Shown here: positions 19,196-27,837 of the stretch, piece after piece
Layout of the letters: each line of letters begins with the position of its first letter
How positions within the stretch are numbered: position 1 is the stretch's first letter
DNA from: Sphingobium lactosutens DS20
Lineage (GTDB): Bacteria > Pseudomonadota > Alphaproteobacteria > Sphingomonadales > Sphingomonadaceae
Direction: 5' to 3'
NCBI RefSeq assembly: GCF_000445105.1
Contig: NZ_ATDP01000103.1
Location: 142,293-206,292, forward strand
Length of the DNA stretch: 64,000 bases
Made by a program: the position numbers and the translations under genes
Notes under the pieces: generated by a model
What the model saw: the letters and a program-made list of their open reading frames with translations, nothing else
Database searches by the model: none
Told to the model about the DNA's origin: nothing

Positions 19196-21718
19196 TCACT
19201 CTGCTGCGATGGCGAAGGGGGCGATGGGCTGGTGCAGTTCGGCGTGCTGGCCAGCGGCGCGCTCTGCCCAAGGATCGTCCTGCGAAAAGCTCTGGGCATA
19301 GAGGAAGCGGGCGCGCAGGGCTTCCCGACCGGCGGCGTCTTCGACGATGCGCTGTTTTACATAGTCGACGCCGACGCGCTCGATCCACGGCGCGGTGCGT
19401 TCGAGATAGCGGGCCTCTTCGCGATAGAGCTGGATGAAGGCGGCGCAGTAATCCAGCGCCTCCTGCTCGGTCGAAATCTTGCACAGAAGGTCGGTGGCGC
19501 GAACGTGGATGCCGCCATTGCCGCCGACATGCAGCTCATAGCCTGAATCGACGCAGACGACGCCGAAGTCCTTGATCGTCGCCTCCGCGCAGTTGCGGGG
19601 GCAGCCCGACACGGCGATCTTGAACTTGTGGGGCATCCACGATCCCCAGGTCATCCGCTCGGCCTTGACGCCAAGGCCGGTCGAATCCTGCGTGCCAAAG
19701 CGGCACCATTCGGACCCGACGCAGGTCTTCACCGTCCGCAGCGACTTGCCATAGGCGTGGCCCGAAACCATGCCCGCGGCGTTGAGGTCGGCCCAGACGG
19801 CGGGCAGATCCTCGCCCTTGATCCCGAAAATATCGAGCCGCTGACCGCCCGTGACCTTGACCATCGGCGCGTTATATTTCTCGACCACATCCGCGATCGC
19901 GCGCAGCTCGCGCGGGTTGGTCAGGCCGCCCCACATGCGCGGGACCACCGAATAGGTGCCGTCCTTCTGGATGTTGGCGTGCATCCGTTCATTGACGAAG
20001 CGGCTTTGCTGATCGTCGTGATAGACGCCGGGCAGCGCACACAGCAGATAATAGTTGAGCGCAGGGCGGCACGACGAGCAGCCATCGGGCGTCGACCAGT
20101 GCAGCTTCTGCATCACCTCGGGGATGGAGCGCATGTCCTGCGCCACGATCTCGCGCCGAACGTCGTCATGAGTGAAGCTGGTGCATTTGCACATCGTCTT
20201 GGGACCGGACTTCACATCATCGCCCAGCACGACGCTCAGCAGATTTTCGACAAGGCCGGTGCAGCTGCCGCAGCTGGCCGACGCCTTGCACGTCGCGCGC
20301 ACGGCGTCGAGGCTGGCATTGCCCGCCCCGATGCACGCCACGACCTGCCCCTTGCTGACGCCGTTGCAGCCGCAAATCTCGGCATCGTCCGAGAGCGCCG
20401 CAACGGCCGCCTTAGGGTCCAGCGCGCCCCCTCCCTGGGCGAAGGCTTGTCCGAAGATCAGCATGTCGCGAATATCCGCGACATTTTCCTCGCGTTTGAG
20501 CAGGTCGAAATACCAGCCGCCATCGACGGTATCGCCATAGAGCACGGCGCCGACGACGCGGTCGTCCTTCACCACGACGCGCTTGTAGATGCCACGCGAT
20601 GCGTCGCGCATCACGATGTCCTCGCAGCCATCTCCGCCCGAAAAGTTGCCAGCGGAGAACACGTCAAGGCCCGCGACCTTGAGCTTTGTGGATGTGACCG
20701 AGCCGCGATAGCCGCTGTGCTGATCGGTGAGGCCATCGGCAAGGCTGCGGCACATGTCCCACAGCGGCGCGACGAGGCCATAGACATTGCCGTCATGTTC
20801 GACGCATTCGCCGACCGCCAGGATGTCGGGATCGCTCGTCACCATATGATCGTCGACGCAGATGCCGCGATTGACGGTGAGGCCCGCCTCGCGCGCCAGC
20901 GCCGTCGCGGGGCGGATGCCCACCGCCATGACGACGAGGCTGGCGGGGATTTCGCGACCGTCCTTCAGGCGGACGCCCTCGACCTTGCCGTCGCCATAGA
21001 TGGCTTCGGTATTGGCGCCCGTCAGGATCGTCTGGCCGCGCGCCTCCAGCGCCGTCTTCAGCAGCCAGCCCGCCGCCTCGTCGAGCTGCCGCTCCATCAG
21101 CGTGTCCATGAGGTGGATGACCGTCACTTTCATACCGCGCAGGGTCAGGCCATGCGCCGCCTCCAGTCCCAGAAGGCCGCCGCCGATCACCACCGCGCTG
21201 CCGCCGCCATTGGCCTTCCCGGCTTCCGCCGCCGCCAGCATGGTGTCGACATCCTTCATGTCACGGAAGCTGATGACGCCCGGCAGATCCTTGCCCGGCA
21301 CCGGGATGATGAAGGGGTCTGACCCCGTCGCGATCAGCAGCTTGTCATAGGAGACGCTGCGCCCGCTCTGCGCCGTCACGCGCTTGGCGGTGCGGTCGAT
21401 CGCCGTCACCGGGTCGCCCGAGATCAGCTCGATGGCGTTGTCGGCATACCAGGCGGCATCGTTGATGACGATCTGCTCGAAAGTCTTTTCCCCCGCCAGA
21501 ACCGGCGACAGCATGATGCGGTTGTAGTTCACATGCGGTTCGGCGCCGAAGATCGTGACGCGATAGCGCCCCGCGTCGCGCGCCAGCAGTTCTTCGACCG
21601 CACGGCATCCCGCCATGCCGTTGCCCACCACAACCAGATGTTCGCGCGGGTCGGGGGAGGTGACGAGAAGATCGTCAACGCGCTCCGCGACCGGAACAGT
21701 CTCACGCTGAAATTCCAT
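19196..21718 (-). CDS. nirB: NADH-dependent nitrite reductase large subunit
   Basis: This 840-aa cytoplasmic enzyme reduces nitrite to ammonium. In order it has an FAD/NADH oxidoreductase domain (residues about 28-320, with VVVGNGMAGCRAVEELL and VVIGGGLLGLEAAHG), a BFD-like [2Fe-2S] domain (CGCNGVSKGQ and CGSC) and a second Cys segment (CKCTSF and CSSCRPALNYY). A siroheme-[4Fe-4S] half follows, with TCVGSEWCRFG and SGCPRNCAEA supplying the four cluster Cys. It is the first gene of an operon with nirD, nasA, cobA, moeA and mobA and has an attenuator-like leader. Confidence 0.96.
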   Translation of the reverse strand: MEFQRETVPVAERVDDLLVTSPDPREHLVVVGNGMAGCRAVEELLARDAGRYRVTIFGAEPHVNYNRIMLSPVLAGEKTFEQIVINDAAWYADNAIELISGDPVTAIDRTAKRVTAQSGRSVSYDKLLIATGSDPFIIPVPGKDLPGVISFRDMKDVDTMLAAAEAGKANGGGSAVVIGGGLLGLEAAHGLTLRGMKVTVIHLMDTLMERQLDEAAGWLLKTALEARGQTILTGANTEAIYGDGKVEGVRLKDGREIPASLVVMAVGIRPATALAREAGLTVNRGICVDDHMVTSDPDILAVGECVEHDGNVYGLVAPLWDMCRSLADGLTDQHSGYRGSVTSTKLKVAGLDVFSAGNFSGGDGCEDIVMRDASRGIYKRVVVKDDRVVGAVLYGDTVDGGWYFDLLKREENVADIRDMLIFGQAFAQGGGALDPKAAVAALSDDAEICGCNGVSKGQVVACIGAGNASLDAVRATCKASASCGSCTGLVENLLSVVLGDDVKSGPKTMCKCTSFTHDDVRREIVAQDMRSIPEVMQKLHWSTPDGCSSCRPALNYYLLCALPGVYHDDQQSRFVNERMHANIQKDGTYSVVPRMWGGLTNPRELRAIADVVEKYNAPMVKVTGGQRLDIFGIKGEDLPAVWADLNAAGMVSGHAYGKSLRTVKTCVGSEWCRFGTQDSTGLGVKAERMTWGSWMPHKFKIAVSGCPRNCAEATIKDFGVVCVDSGYELHVGGNGGIHVRATDLLCKISTEQEALDYCAAFIQLYREEARYLERTAPWIERVGVDYVKQRIVEDAAGREALRARFLYAQSFSQDDPWAERAAGQHAELHQPIAPFAIAAE

Positions 21719-21738
21719 CCCAGTGCCTTTCGGAAAAC

Positions 21739-21790
21739 AAAAAAGCCGCCATCCGGACCATCGGTGAGAACCGAGAGTCTGGATGGCGGC
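21739..21790 (-). terminator. Intrinsic terminator in the nirB leader (attenuator)
   Basis: On the transcribed strand, arms GCCGCCATCC (21790-21781 read leftwards is the partner of 21754-21745) make a perfect 10-bp stem followed at once by six T. It lies between the upstream hairpins and the nirB ATG, about 20 bases before the gene, so it would stop transcription before nirB unless its 5' arm is captured by the overlapping hairpin at 21782-21799. Confidence 0.85.
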
Positions 21791-21863
21791 TTTGCCATCA
21801 TATCGTGCCTTGCCGACCCGTCTGTGGATCGTCGCGGCTATGTGAAGGAGGACATCCTTGTCC
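21782..21863 (-). promoter_or_regulatory. ANTAR-type antiterminator hairpins ahead of nirB
   Basis: Read on the minus strand, three hairpins have exactly six-base loops with A at position 1 and G at position 4: GGAC-AAGGAT-GTCC (21863-21850), GATCC-ACAGAC-GGGTC (21830-21815) and GATGGC-AAAGCC-GCCATC (21799-21782). The last one shares its 3' half with the 5' arm of the terminator, so the two folds exclude each other. Hexaloops with A1 and G4 in tandem are the known RNA target of ANTAR proteins, and the ANTAR protein NasT is encoded 4 kb away. Confidence 0.8.
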
Positions 21864-21926
21864 CTTGCGTCGCAGCATAGGACGAATCGCTAGGTGGCTC
21901 AAGCGATTCGTCGCGATGCTTTCAAA

Positions 21927-23135
21927 TCAGATGGCCCAGTCCGCCTGAAGCCAGACTTTGTTCGTGTCGGTCGCCAGCGCTCGCGCATCATAATGGGCGT
22001 AGCGCACCGACAGAGCCGTCTTTTTCACCTTCGCGGTCGCCAGAAGATCGACCTCATTGCCATAATGCTGGTCGAGCCTATCGCTGTCGAACCTGTGCCA
22101 GCTTGCCGTCAGGGTGATGGCCGACAACCTGCCCCACTTCTTCCAGTCATAGCCGCCGCCGACATAGAGGTCGCGCACGCCGTTGGCGGGCGTGGTCAGG
22201 AACTTGTCGGCCCATCCCTGAAACTTGAAATTGGTGCCGAGCGGCGTCTGAAAGCTGGTGAAGGGTCGTCCGTTGTCGGCGCCTAGCACTTCGTAGCCGC
22301 CATTGAGCTTCCACCCCTTCACGTCCAGCGTGGCGTCCGCCAGCCAGTAATCGGCGCTATAGTCGTTGGGATTGCGATGATAGTCGGACTGGCGCGCATA
22401 GCTGAGCTGGTAGCTGAGCTTCGCCGCCTTCGACAGCGCCTTCGCGCCGGCGAGCCGCACGCCGTAGGTCTGGCTCGACAGGCGATATGCCTGCACCGCC
22501 GCCTCATCCTGATTTACCAGATAGGCAAAGCCCGTCATCGTGCCGATGGGCGTCGTGTAGGAAAGATTGGCGAGGATATTGTCGCCGCTCACCGCCTGCT
22601 GCCGGGCACGTGTCCCCTGAACGCCCCAGATCGACCTGACGCTCCAGGCATAGGCGACGTCCAGCTTCAGGCCCTTTACCGGCGTGAGTTCGGCCCGCAC
22701 TGCATCGAACGTCTGCGCATTGTCGCGGAAGGCGACATTGCCGACAAAGCGTTCGTCATCGAGCACGATCTTCTGGCGTCCCGCCGTCAGGGCGACCGCC
22801 TTCGTCTTATATTGAAGCTGCGCGATGTAGAGCGCGACATTTTCCGGATCGGCGACGATCGGCCGTGTCGGCGCGCCATTGAGGCCGTCATAATAATGAT
22901 CGACGATCGCCAGCGTCCCTTGCCCGACGATGGAGGCGGACAGCGCGCCGCTGCTCGCGGTAAGTCCGGCGCGGGCGCGGACCGTAAGGGCATCGGCCTT
23001 CTCTTGCGGCAAGCCATCCTGATCGACATGCTCGTAGCGCAGTCGTGCTTCCGCGAGCGGCTTCAGGGCAATTGTCTGGGCGCAAGCGGGGCGTGCGACG
23101 ACCAGCGCGGCCGCGGTTACGATAAAAACCTTCAT
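21927..23135 (-). CDS. Outer-membrane porin-like beta-barrel protein (alginate-export-like)
   Basis: This 402-aa exported protein starts at the ATG at 23135 with a signal peptide cut probably after ARPACA (residue 19). The mature part alternates polar and hydrophobic residues and ends in WAI after aromatic-rich strands, as expected for a barrel. Segments such as AEARLRYEHVDQDG and VTAGRQKI-like LTAGRQKIVLDDERFVGN resemble alginate-export-type porins. Placed directly after narK, it is likely to let nitrate across the outer membrane; that substrate is inferred from context only. Confidence 0.75.
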   Translation of the reverse strand: MKVFIVTAAALVVARPACAQTIALKPLAEARLRYEHVDQDGLPQEKADALTVRARAGLTASSGALSASIVGQGTLAIVDHYYDGLNGAPTRPIVADPENVALYIAQLQYKTKAVALTAGRQKIVLDDERFVGNVAFRDNAQTFDAVRAELTPVKGLKLDVAYAWSVRSIWGVQGTRARQQAVSGDNILANLSYTTPIGTMTGFAYLVNQDEAAVQAYRLSSQTYGVRLAGAKALSKAAKLSYQLSYARQSDYHRNPNDYSADYWLADATLDVKGWKLNGGYEVLGADNGRPFTSFQTPLGTNFKFQGWADKFLTTPANGVRDLYVGGGYDWKKWGRLSAITLTASWHRFDSDRLDQHYGNEVDLLATAKVKKTALSVRYAHYDARALATDTNKVWLQADWAI

Positions 23136-23214
23136 GGGATGCGTCCCCCCGGACGAATGGTGAAGCGATGAAACCGGGGGCGGCAAAAGCTGCGCCGCCC
23201 CCGGTTTCAGATCG

Positions 23215-24459
23215 TCAGATGCGCGCTCCGGTGCTCCAGGTCGCGCGCCACCGGGCCTTCACCGCCGTCAGGCCCAGCACCGCCAGAACCGCAAGTCCGG
23301 CGAAGATCAGGAAGCCGGGCGCGAAGCTGCCGGTGATCTGCTTTGCCAGACCCAGCGAGCTGGCGAGGTAGAAGCCGCCGATCCCGCCGGCCATGCCCAC
23401 CAGACCCGTCATCACCCCGATTTCCGGCTGAAAACGCTGCGGGACGAGCTGGAAGACCGAGCCGTTACCCGTGCCCAGCGCCAGCATGGCGAGGACGAAC
23501 AGGCCAAGCGCACCGGCCAAAGTCGTGGCATAGCCCACGCCCGCCAGCGCCAGTGCCGCGACGATATAGACGATCGTCAGCGCCTTGACCCCGCCGATCC
23601 GGTCAGCAAGCGCGCCGCCCAACGGCCGCACCAGCGATCCGGCGAAAACGCAGCCTGCGGTGCAATAACCCGCAACGATCGGCGTCAGGCCGAACTGGTC
23701 GGTGAAATAGATGGGCAGGCTGGCGGCAAGTCCCACGAAACCGCCGAACGTCACGGCGTAGAAGGCCATCAGCCACCAGGCATCAGCCTGCTTGAGTGGC
23801 GTGAAATAATCGACGATCTTCTTGGGTGCGGGCGCATTGGGCGCGTCCTTGGCCATCAGCATATAGGCGACAAAGACGATCGTCAGCGGGATGCAGGCGA
23901 GGCCAAGCACGGCATTCCAGCCGAACATCTTGGCAAGCACGGGAGCAAAGAGCGACGCAAGCACCGTTCCCGAATTGCCCATGCCCGCCAGGCCCATCGC
24001 CTTGCCTTGATGTTCCGCCGGATACCAGCGGCTGGCAAGCGGCAGGGCGATGGCGAAGCTTGCGCCTGCAAAGCCCAGAATGACGCCCAGCGCCAGCGTA
24101 CCGCCAAAGCTGTCGACGCCCAGCGCCCAGGCGCAGAACAATCCGGCAATGACGATGATTTGGCTGATCGCGCCCGACCGCTTCGGTCCGATCCGGTCGA
24201 CGAGCAGGCCGTTGACGACGCGCAGCAAGGCTCCGGCAAGCGTCGGCGTCGCGACCATCAGGCCTTTTTCGGCGGGCGTCAGCATCAATGTCTTGGAAAT
24301 CATCGGCGCCAGCGGCCCGAGCAGAACCCACACCATGAAGGCGAGGTCAAAATAGAGAAAGGCGGCGATCAGGGTCGGTGTGTGACCGGCCTTCCAGAAA
24401 CTTGTCGCGGGCGCCGGCGCGGCGCCAGTCTGTTCGCGGTCCCAATAAGCGGTTGCCAT
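23215..24459 (-). CDS. narK: NarK/NasA-type nitrate/nitrite MFS transporter
   Basis: This 414-aa inner-membrane transporter has about 12 membrane helices. The start at 24459 (MATAYWDREQ) has GGGGGAAGC just upstream. Nitrate-signature-like Gly-rich helices are visible: GFAGASFAIALPLASRWYP (about residues 130-148) and LGTGNGSVFQLVPQRFQ (about 328-344). It lies in the nas locus, is preceded by its own ANTAR-like leader and is followed by a porin gene, so nitrate uptake for assimilation is the likely role. Confidence 0.93.
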   Translation of the reverse strand: MATAYWDREQTGAAPAPATSFWKAGHTPTLIAAFLYFDLAFMVWVLLGPLAPMISKTLMLTPAEKGLMVATPTLAGALLRVVNGLLVDRIGPKRSGAISQIIVIAGLFCAWALGVDSFGGTLALGVILGFAGASFAIALPLASRWYPAEHQGKAMGLAGMGNSGTVLASLFAPVLAKMFGWNAVLGLACIPLTIVFVAYMLMAKDAPNAPAPKKIVDYFTPLKQADAWWLMAFYAVTFGGFVGLAASLPIYFTDQFGLTPIVAGYCTAGCVFAGSLVRPLGGALADRIGGVKALTIVYIVAALALAGVGYATTLAGALGLFVLAMLALGTGNGSVFQLVPQRFQPEIGVMTGLVGMAGGIGGFYLASSLGLAKQITGSFAPGFLIFAGLAVLAVLGLTAVKARWRATWSTGARI

Positions 24460-24491
24460 GGTGCTTCCCCCATAAATGGAAAATAGACACG

Positions 24492-24543
24492 AAAAAAGCC
24501 GCAGCCCGGACGTCACCCCTATGGGCAAGTCCGGTCAGCGGCT
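24492..24543 (-). terminator. Intrinsic terminator in the narK leader (attenuator)
   Basis: Transcribed leftwards, the outer arms AGCCGC and GCGGCT and the inner arms CCGGAC and GTCCGG build a long two-part stem followed by six T. It ends about 33 bases before the narK ATG. Its 5' outer arm overlaps the hairpin at 24536-24549, so readthrough would depend on that hairpin forming. Confidence 0.82.
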
Positions 24544-24585
24544 CTGCTGCGATAGAAATTGGGGATGGCGATCCCACCTTTGGGA
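24536..24585 (-). promoter_or_regulatory. ANTAR-type antiterminator hairpins ahead of narK
   Basis: Read on the minus strand, TCCC-AAAGGT-GGGA (24585-24572) and CAGC-AGAGCC-GCTG (24549-24536) are two hairpins with six-base loops carrying A1 and G4. The second overlaps the 5' arm of the terminator. The same arrangement occurs ahead of nirB with different stem sequences, which supports a common regulator, most likely NasT. Confidence 0.78.
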
Positions 24586-24677
24586 CAGCGCATCGATATA
24601 AGCGCGCTTCGTCGCGCGACTCCTATAGTCTTATGGAATCTGCAGGCTGTTGCAAAGCACAATTTTCGCCCGGGAAA

Positions 24678-25892
24678 TCAACGCGTCTGCGAAAATTCCG
24701 CGAGATATGCCTCGATTCGTTCGGGATCGAAAATCCGCCCGTCGAAGAAACGGTCGGGGCCAAGGGTCAGGTCTCCCCGACGCGATCCGACTGCAAGCGG
24801 CAGCTGGACCGCGCCCTCCACCTTCATGCTCGCGCCGGGCATTGCCACATCTCTGCCCGTCAGCGCGCGCCGGAAAATATCGGGGCGAAAAACCGCCGCA
24901 GCGCGGGTCGCCGTTGCCGGGTCATGATCCACCATGCCCCACCGCACAAGCTGCGAGTAGATCCACAGCGCCTGACTGCGCCATGGAAAGGGCGTCGCTT
25001 CCCGGCCGAACAGGATGAAGTCGGGACTGGCCAAAGCCGGCTCGTGCGGCCGCGCCATAATCTGGCCGGCAAGGGCGCGCCGGATAAGATGCGCCGGCTG
25101 GTCGATATAGCGTGGATCGGAAAGCAGCTCGGACAGCCTGTCGTGACTGGCCGGATCGTCGCACCATGCGGCGGAGCGTGCCAGGGCGCGCAGCAACCTG
25201 TCGACCGTTTCGGGATTCTCCTCCATCCAGGCTTCGCGGAAGGCCAGAACCTTCTCCACGCCGCGCTGCCAGATGCGTTCGCCGATCGCCGCCGCCTCGG
25301 CCAGTCCGGCTTCGACCGCTGCGCTGCCCCACGGTTCGCCCGCGATAAATCCGTCGATTTCCCCGGCCTGCATCGCCTCGACCGTCAGCGACGGCGGCAG
25401 CACGCGCAGCACGACATCCTTGTCCGGATCGACGCCCGCGCTCGCCAGCCAGTAACGCAGCATCAGCGAATGGCTGGAGAAGCGATGGACCACGCCGATG
25501 ACGGGTTTGCGCCGCCACAGGCCGATCGCTGCGGCAAAGTCGTGCGCAGTGCCCAGCGGATCGGCCAGACGCGCCGCCACATCGGGGTCCAGCGCCTTTG
25601 CGAAGTCGTTTGCCATCACCAGCATGTTACCGTTCACGTTCAACTTGTACGGCGCGGCGAGGGGGGCGGGCTGCTGGCTGAGGCCCAGCGTGACCGCAAC
25701 CGCCAGCGGTGCCAGCATCTGCGCGGCGTGAACCTGCCCGTAAATCATGCGGTCGCGCAGCGTCGCCCAGCTCGTGCTGCGGACCAGATCAAGGTCGATA
25801 CCTTCCTCTTGCGCAAATCCCTGCTCGCGCGCGGCGACCAGCGCGGCTGAATCGGTCAGGGGCAAAAAGGAAATCTTCACTGTCGTCGTCAT
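24678..25892 (-). CDS. nasS: NasS nitrate/nitrite sensor protein
   Basis: This 404-aa protein belongs to the periplasmic-binding-like NrtA/NasS family but has no signal peptide, so it should be cytoplasmic. MTTTVKISFLPLTDSAALVA opens directly into the binding fold, and EIDGFIAGEPWGSAAVEAG near residues 195-213 is a conserved NrtA/NasS segment. In known systems NasS holds NasT inactive until nitrate or nitrite binds. It overlaps nasT by 4 bases (ATGA), so the pair is translationally coupled. Confidence 0.92.
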   Translation of the reverse strand: MTTTVKISFLPLTDSAALVAAREQGFAQEEGIDLDLVRSTSWATLRDRMIYGQVHAAQMLAPLAVAVTLGLSQQPAPLAAPYKLNVNGNMLVMANDFAKALDPDVAARLADPLGTAHDFAAAIGLWRRKPVIGVVHRFSSHSLMLRYWLASAGVDPDKDVVLRVLPPSLTVEAMQAGEIDGFIAGEPWGSAAVEAGLAEAAAIGERIWQRGVEKVLAFREAWMEENPETVDRLLRALARSAAWCDDPASHDRLSELLSDPRYIDQPAHLIRRALAGQIMARPHEPALASPDFILFGREATPFPWRSQALWIYSQLVRWGMVDHDPATATRAAAVFRPDIFRRALTGRDVAMPGASMKVEGAVQLPLAVGSRRGDLTLGPDRFFDGRIFDPERIEAYLAEFSQTR

Positions 25893-26470
25893 GCTCCCCC
25901 TCCCAACAGGTCGCTGGCGGTAATCAACGCTTGCGCCACGTCGACGATTTTCTTGCCCTGGTTCATCGCGGTCGATCGCAGCAGCGTATAGGCATCCTGT
26001 TCTGACATGGATCGCTGGTTCATCAGGATGGACTTGGCGCGATCAATGACCTTGCGCTCGGTCAGGGCGGCGCGCGCATCGTCGCGTTCGGCCTGCATCC
26101 GGGCAAAGGCATTGAAGCGGCGCACCGCCAGTTCCAGCACCGGCTTCACGCGTTCCTTGCGCAACCCGTCGACGACATAGGCGGATATGCCCGCGTCGAT
26201 CGCCGCACCGATCATGGCGTCGTCCGACTGATCCACGAACATCGCGATCGGCTTGGCCAGCGCCCGGCTGACCATCAGCATTTCTTCCAGCGTATCGCGG
26301 CTGGGGCTACCCAGGTCCATCAGGACGACATCGGGCGCCATGCGCTCCAGCCTCGCAACGAACGCGCCGCGCGGCGGGACAATGTGGATGTCGTCATAGC
26401 CGGCATCGCGCAGCCCGTCTTCCAGAACGGACGCGCGCAGCCCGCTATCGTCGATAATGACAATCCGCAT
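25889..26470 (-). CDS. nasT: NasT response regulator with ANTAR RNA-binding domain
   Basis: This 193-aa regulator has a receiver-like N-terminal domain (MRIVIIDDSGLR, with LMDLGSP near residues 54-60) and a C-terminal ANTAR domain. The latter includes LTERKVIDRAKSILMNQRSMSEQDAYTLLRSTAM at about residues 137-170, with the conserved helical core. ANTAR proteins bind paired hexaloop hairpins in RNA and prevent termination. Two such leaders lie in this window, ahead of nirB and narK, so the likely targets can be named. Confidence 0.94.
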   Translation of the reverse strand: MRIVIIDDSGLRASVLEDGLRDAGYDDIHIVPPRGAFVARLERMAPDVVLMDLGSPSRDTLEEMLMVSRALAKPIAMFVDQSDDAMIGAAIDAGISAYVVDGLRKERVKPVLELAVRRFNAFARMQAERDDARAALTERKVIDRAKSILMNQRSMSEQDAYTLLRSTAMNQGKKIVDVAQALITASDLLGGGA

Positions 26471-26755
26471 GACGTCCCCTTTGGGCGCGACAATAACGTC
26501 CGGTCAGGCCGGTGGGAAGCGGAGGCCAATGCCGGGAAGCGTGATTTTCTGGCCATACCCATGTGTCCGACCGTTTAGGAAGATGCGAGGCGCTGCCGCT
26601 TCTGCCGGAAGCAGACCTTCATGACAGTTGATCCTAGCAGCTGGGATTGGTCGCTTGCTGCTGGTAAAGTATTTTGTTGTTGTCCTGCAGATCTTAGCGA
26701 CCCCACACAGATTACTCAGATATGGCTCGCATTTCAGTCGCGGGAGACCCCCTCC

Positions 26756-27823
26756 TCATTCATCCTCCGACAAATGCCGCATGCCAGCGAGCAGGTCAGT
26801 CTGCGTAATGAGCCCCGCTAGCGTGCCGTTGCTCCAGACCACCACGGCATGATGGTGCACACCATCGGACAGCAGCGGCACCAGCGTAGCAGCCGGCCTG
26901 TCCACCGCCACCAGGCACGCGCCCTTCAGCATGACCTCCCGCACCGTTCCCTGTGACGCTGGCGCGAGCACATGGCGCGGGACCAATCCGATCACATGAT
27001 CCTTCTCGTCCAGCACGGGCAGAGCCGAGACGCACCGTTCGTCCATCAGCGCGAGGGTCGGCGCGATCTCGTCGGTGGCGCGGCAGGTGATCACGTCGCG
27101 CGACATGATGTCGAAGCACAGCGGCAGCGGCTTGCGCCGGGCGAAGGCTTCAGCTTCGACTGCGCGCAGCAGGCTGGCAAGATCCTCGGCCTCGATATCG
27201 GGCCGGTCTTCCAACCGGTCGAGCACAGCTTCGACGTCGCTGTCGCTGAAGCCGGTTCGCTCGGCGGCAGGTTGGTCGCTTGTGCGGGGACTCGCAGTTG
27301 AGGCAGTTTCGGCCCGATGGGGGTAGCGGCTGCCGGCCAAATTGTTGAAAGCTATGCCAAGCCCCACCAGCAGCAGCGAGTTGAGCCCGACCGGAAGAAG
27401 CGCAAAGGCAAAGCCTGCCTCTCGCACGGCATCGCCGCCGAAAGCGGCGAACAAGGCCACGGCCCCGCCCGGCGGGTGAGTGCAGCGCAGCAGCTGCATG
27501 GCCAGAATGGCCGCACCAGCGCCAAGCGATCCCGCCACGAGCGGATCGGGGAACAGCTGCACGGCGGATACGCCAAAAAGCGCCGAAACGAAATTGCCGA
27601 GCAGTACCGCGCGCGGCTGGGCAAGCGGGGCGGCTGGCAGGGCGAAGACCAGCACCGCCGATGCCCCCATCGGCGCCACCAGAAATGGCAGCGCCGAGGG
27701 ATCGGGAAGCAGCCAGGCTGTGACAAGCCCGGTCAGCGCGAGAGCGATTCCCGCACCGATCGCCGAACGGGCCGGATGCATGCCGGGTTGACGCCAGAAG
27801 GCGGGGCTTTTCAATCGATGCAA
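26756..27823 (-). CDS. HPP-family membrane protein with C-terminal CBS domains
   Basis: This 355-aa protein has an N-terminal HPP domain with four membrane helices in the first about 165 residues, including the hallmark THPPGGAVAL at about 110-119. Two CBS motifs follow at about residues 235-350 (FDIMSRDVITCRATDEIAP, SALPVLDEKDHVIGLV, LVAVDRPAATLVPLL, LAGLITQTDLL). HPP proteins have been linked to nitrite transport in plastids and cyanobacteria. Its place 14 bases after the flavohaemoglobin gene suggests a role with nitrite or NO, which is inference. Confidence 0.85.
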   Translation of the reverse strand: MHRLKSPAFWRQPGMHPARSAIGAGIALALTGLVTAWLLPDPSALPFLVAPMGASAVLVFALPAAPLAQPRAVLLGNFVSALFGVSAVQLFPDPLVAGSLGAGAAILAMQLLRCTHPPGGAVALFAAFGGDAVREAGFAFALLPVGLNSLLLVGLGIAFNNLAGSRYPHRAETASTASPRTSDQPAAERTGFSDSDVEAVLDRLEDRPDIEAEDLASLLRAVEAEAFARRKPLPLCFDIMSRDVITCRATDEIAPTLALMDERCVSALPVLDEKDHVIGLVPRHVLAPASQGTVREVMLKGACLVAVDRPAATLVPLLSDGVHHHAVVVWSNGTLAGLITQTDLLAGMRHLSEDE

Positions 27824-27837
27824 CGGATAGGGGCCTC

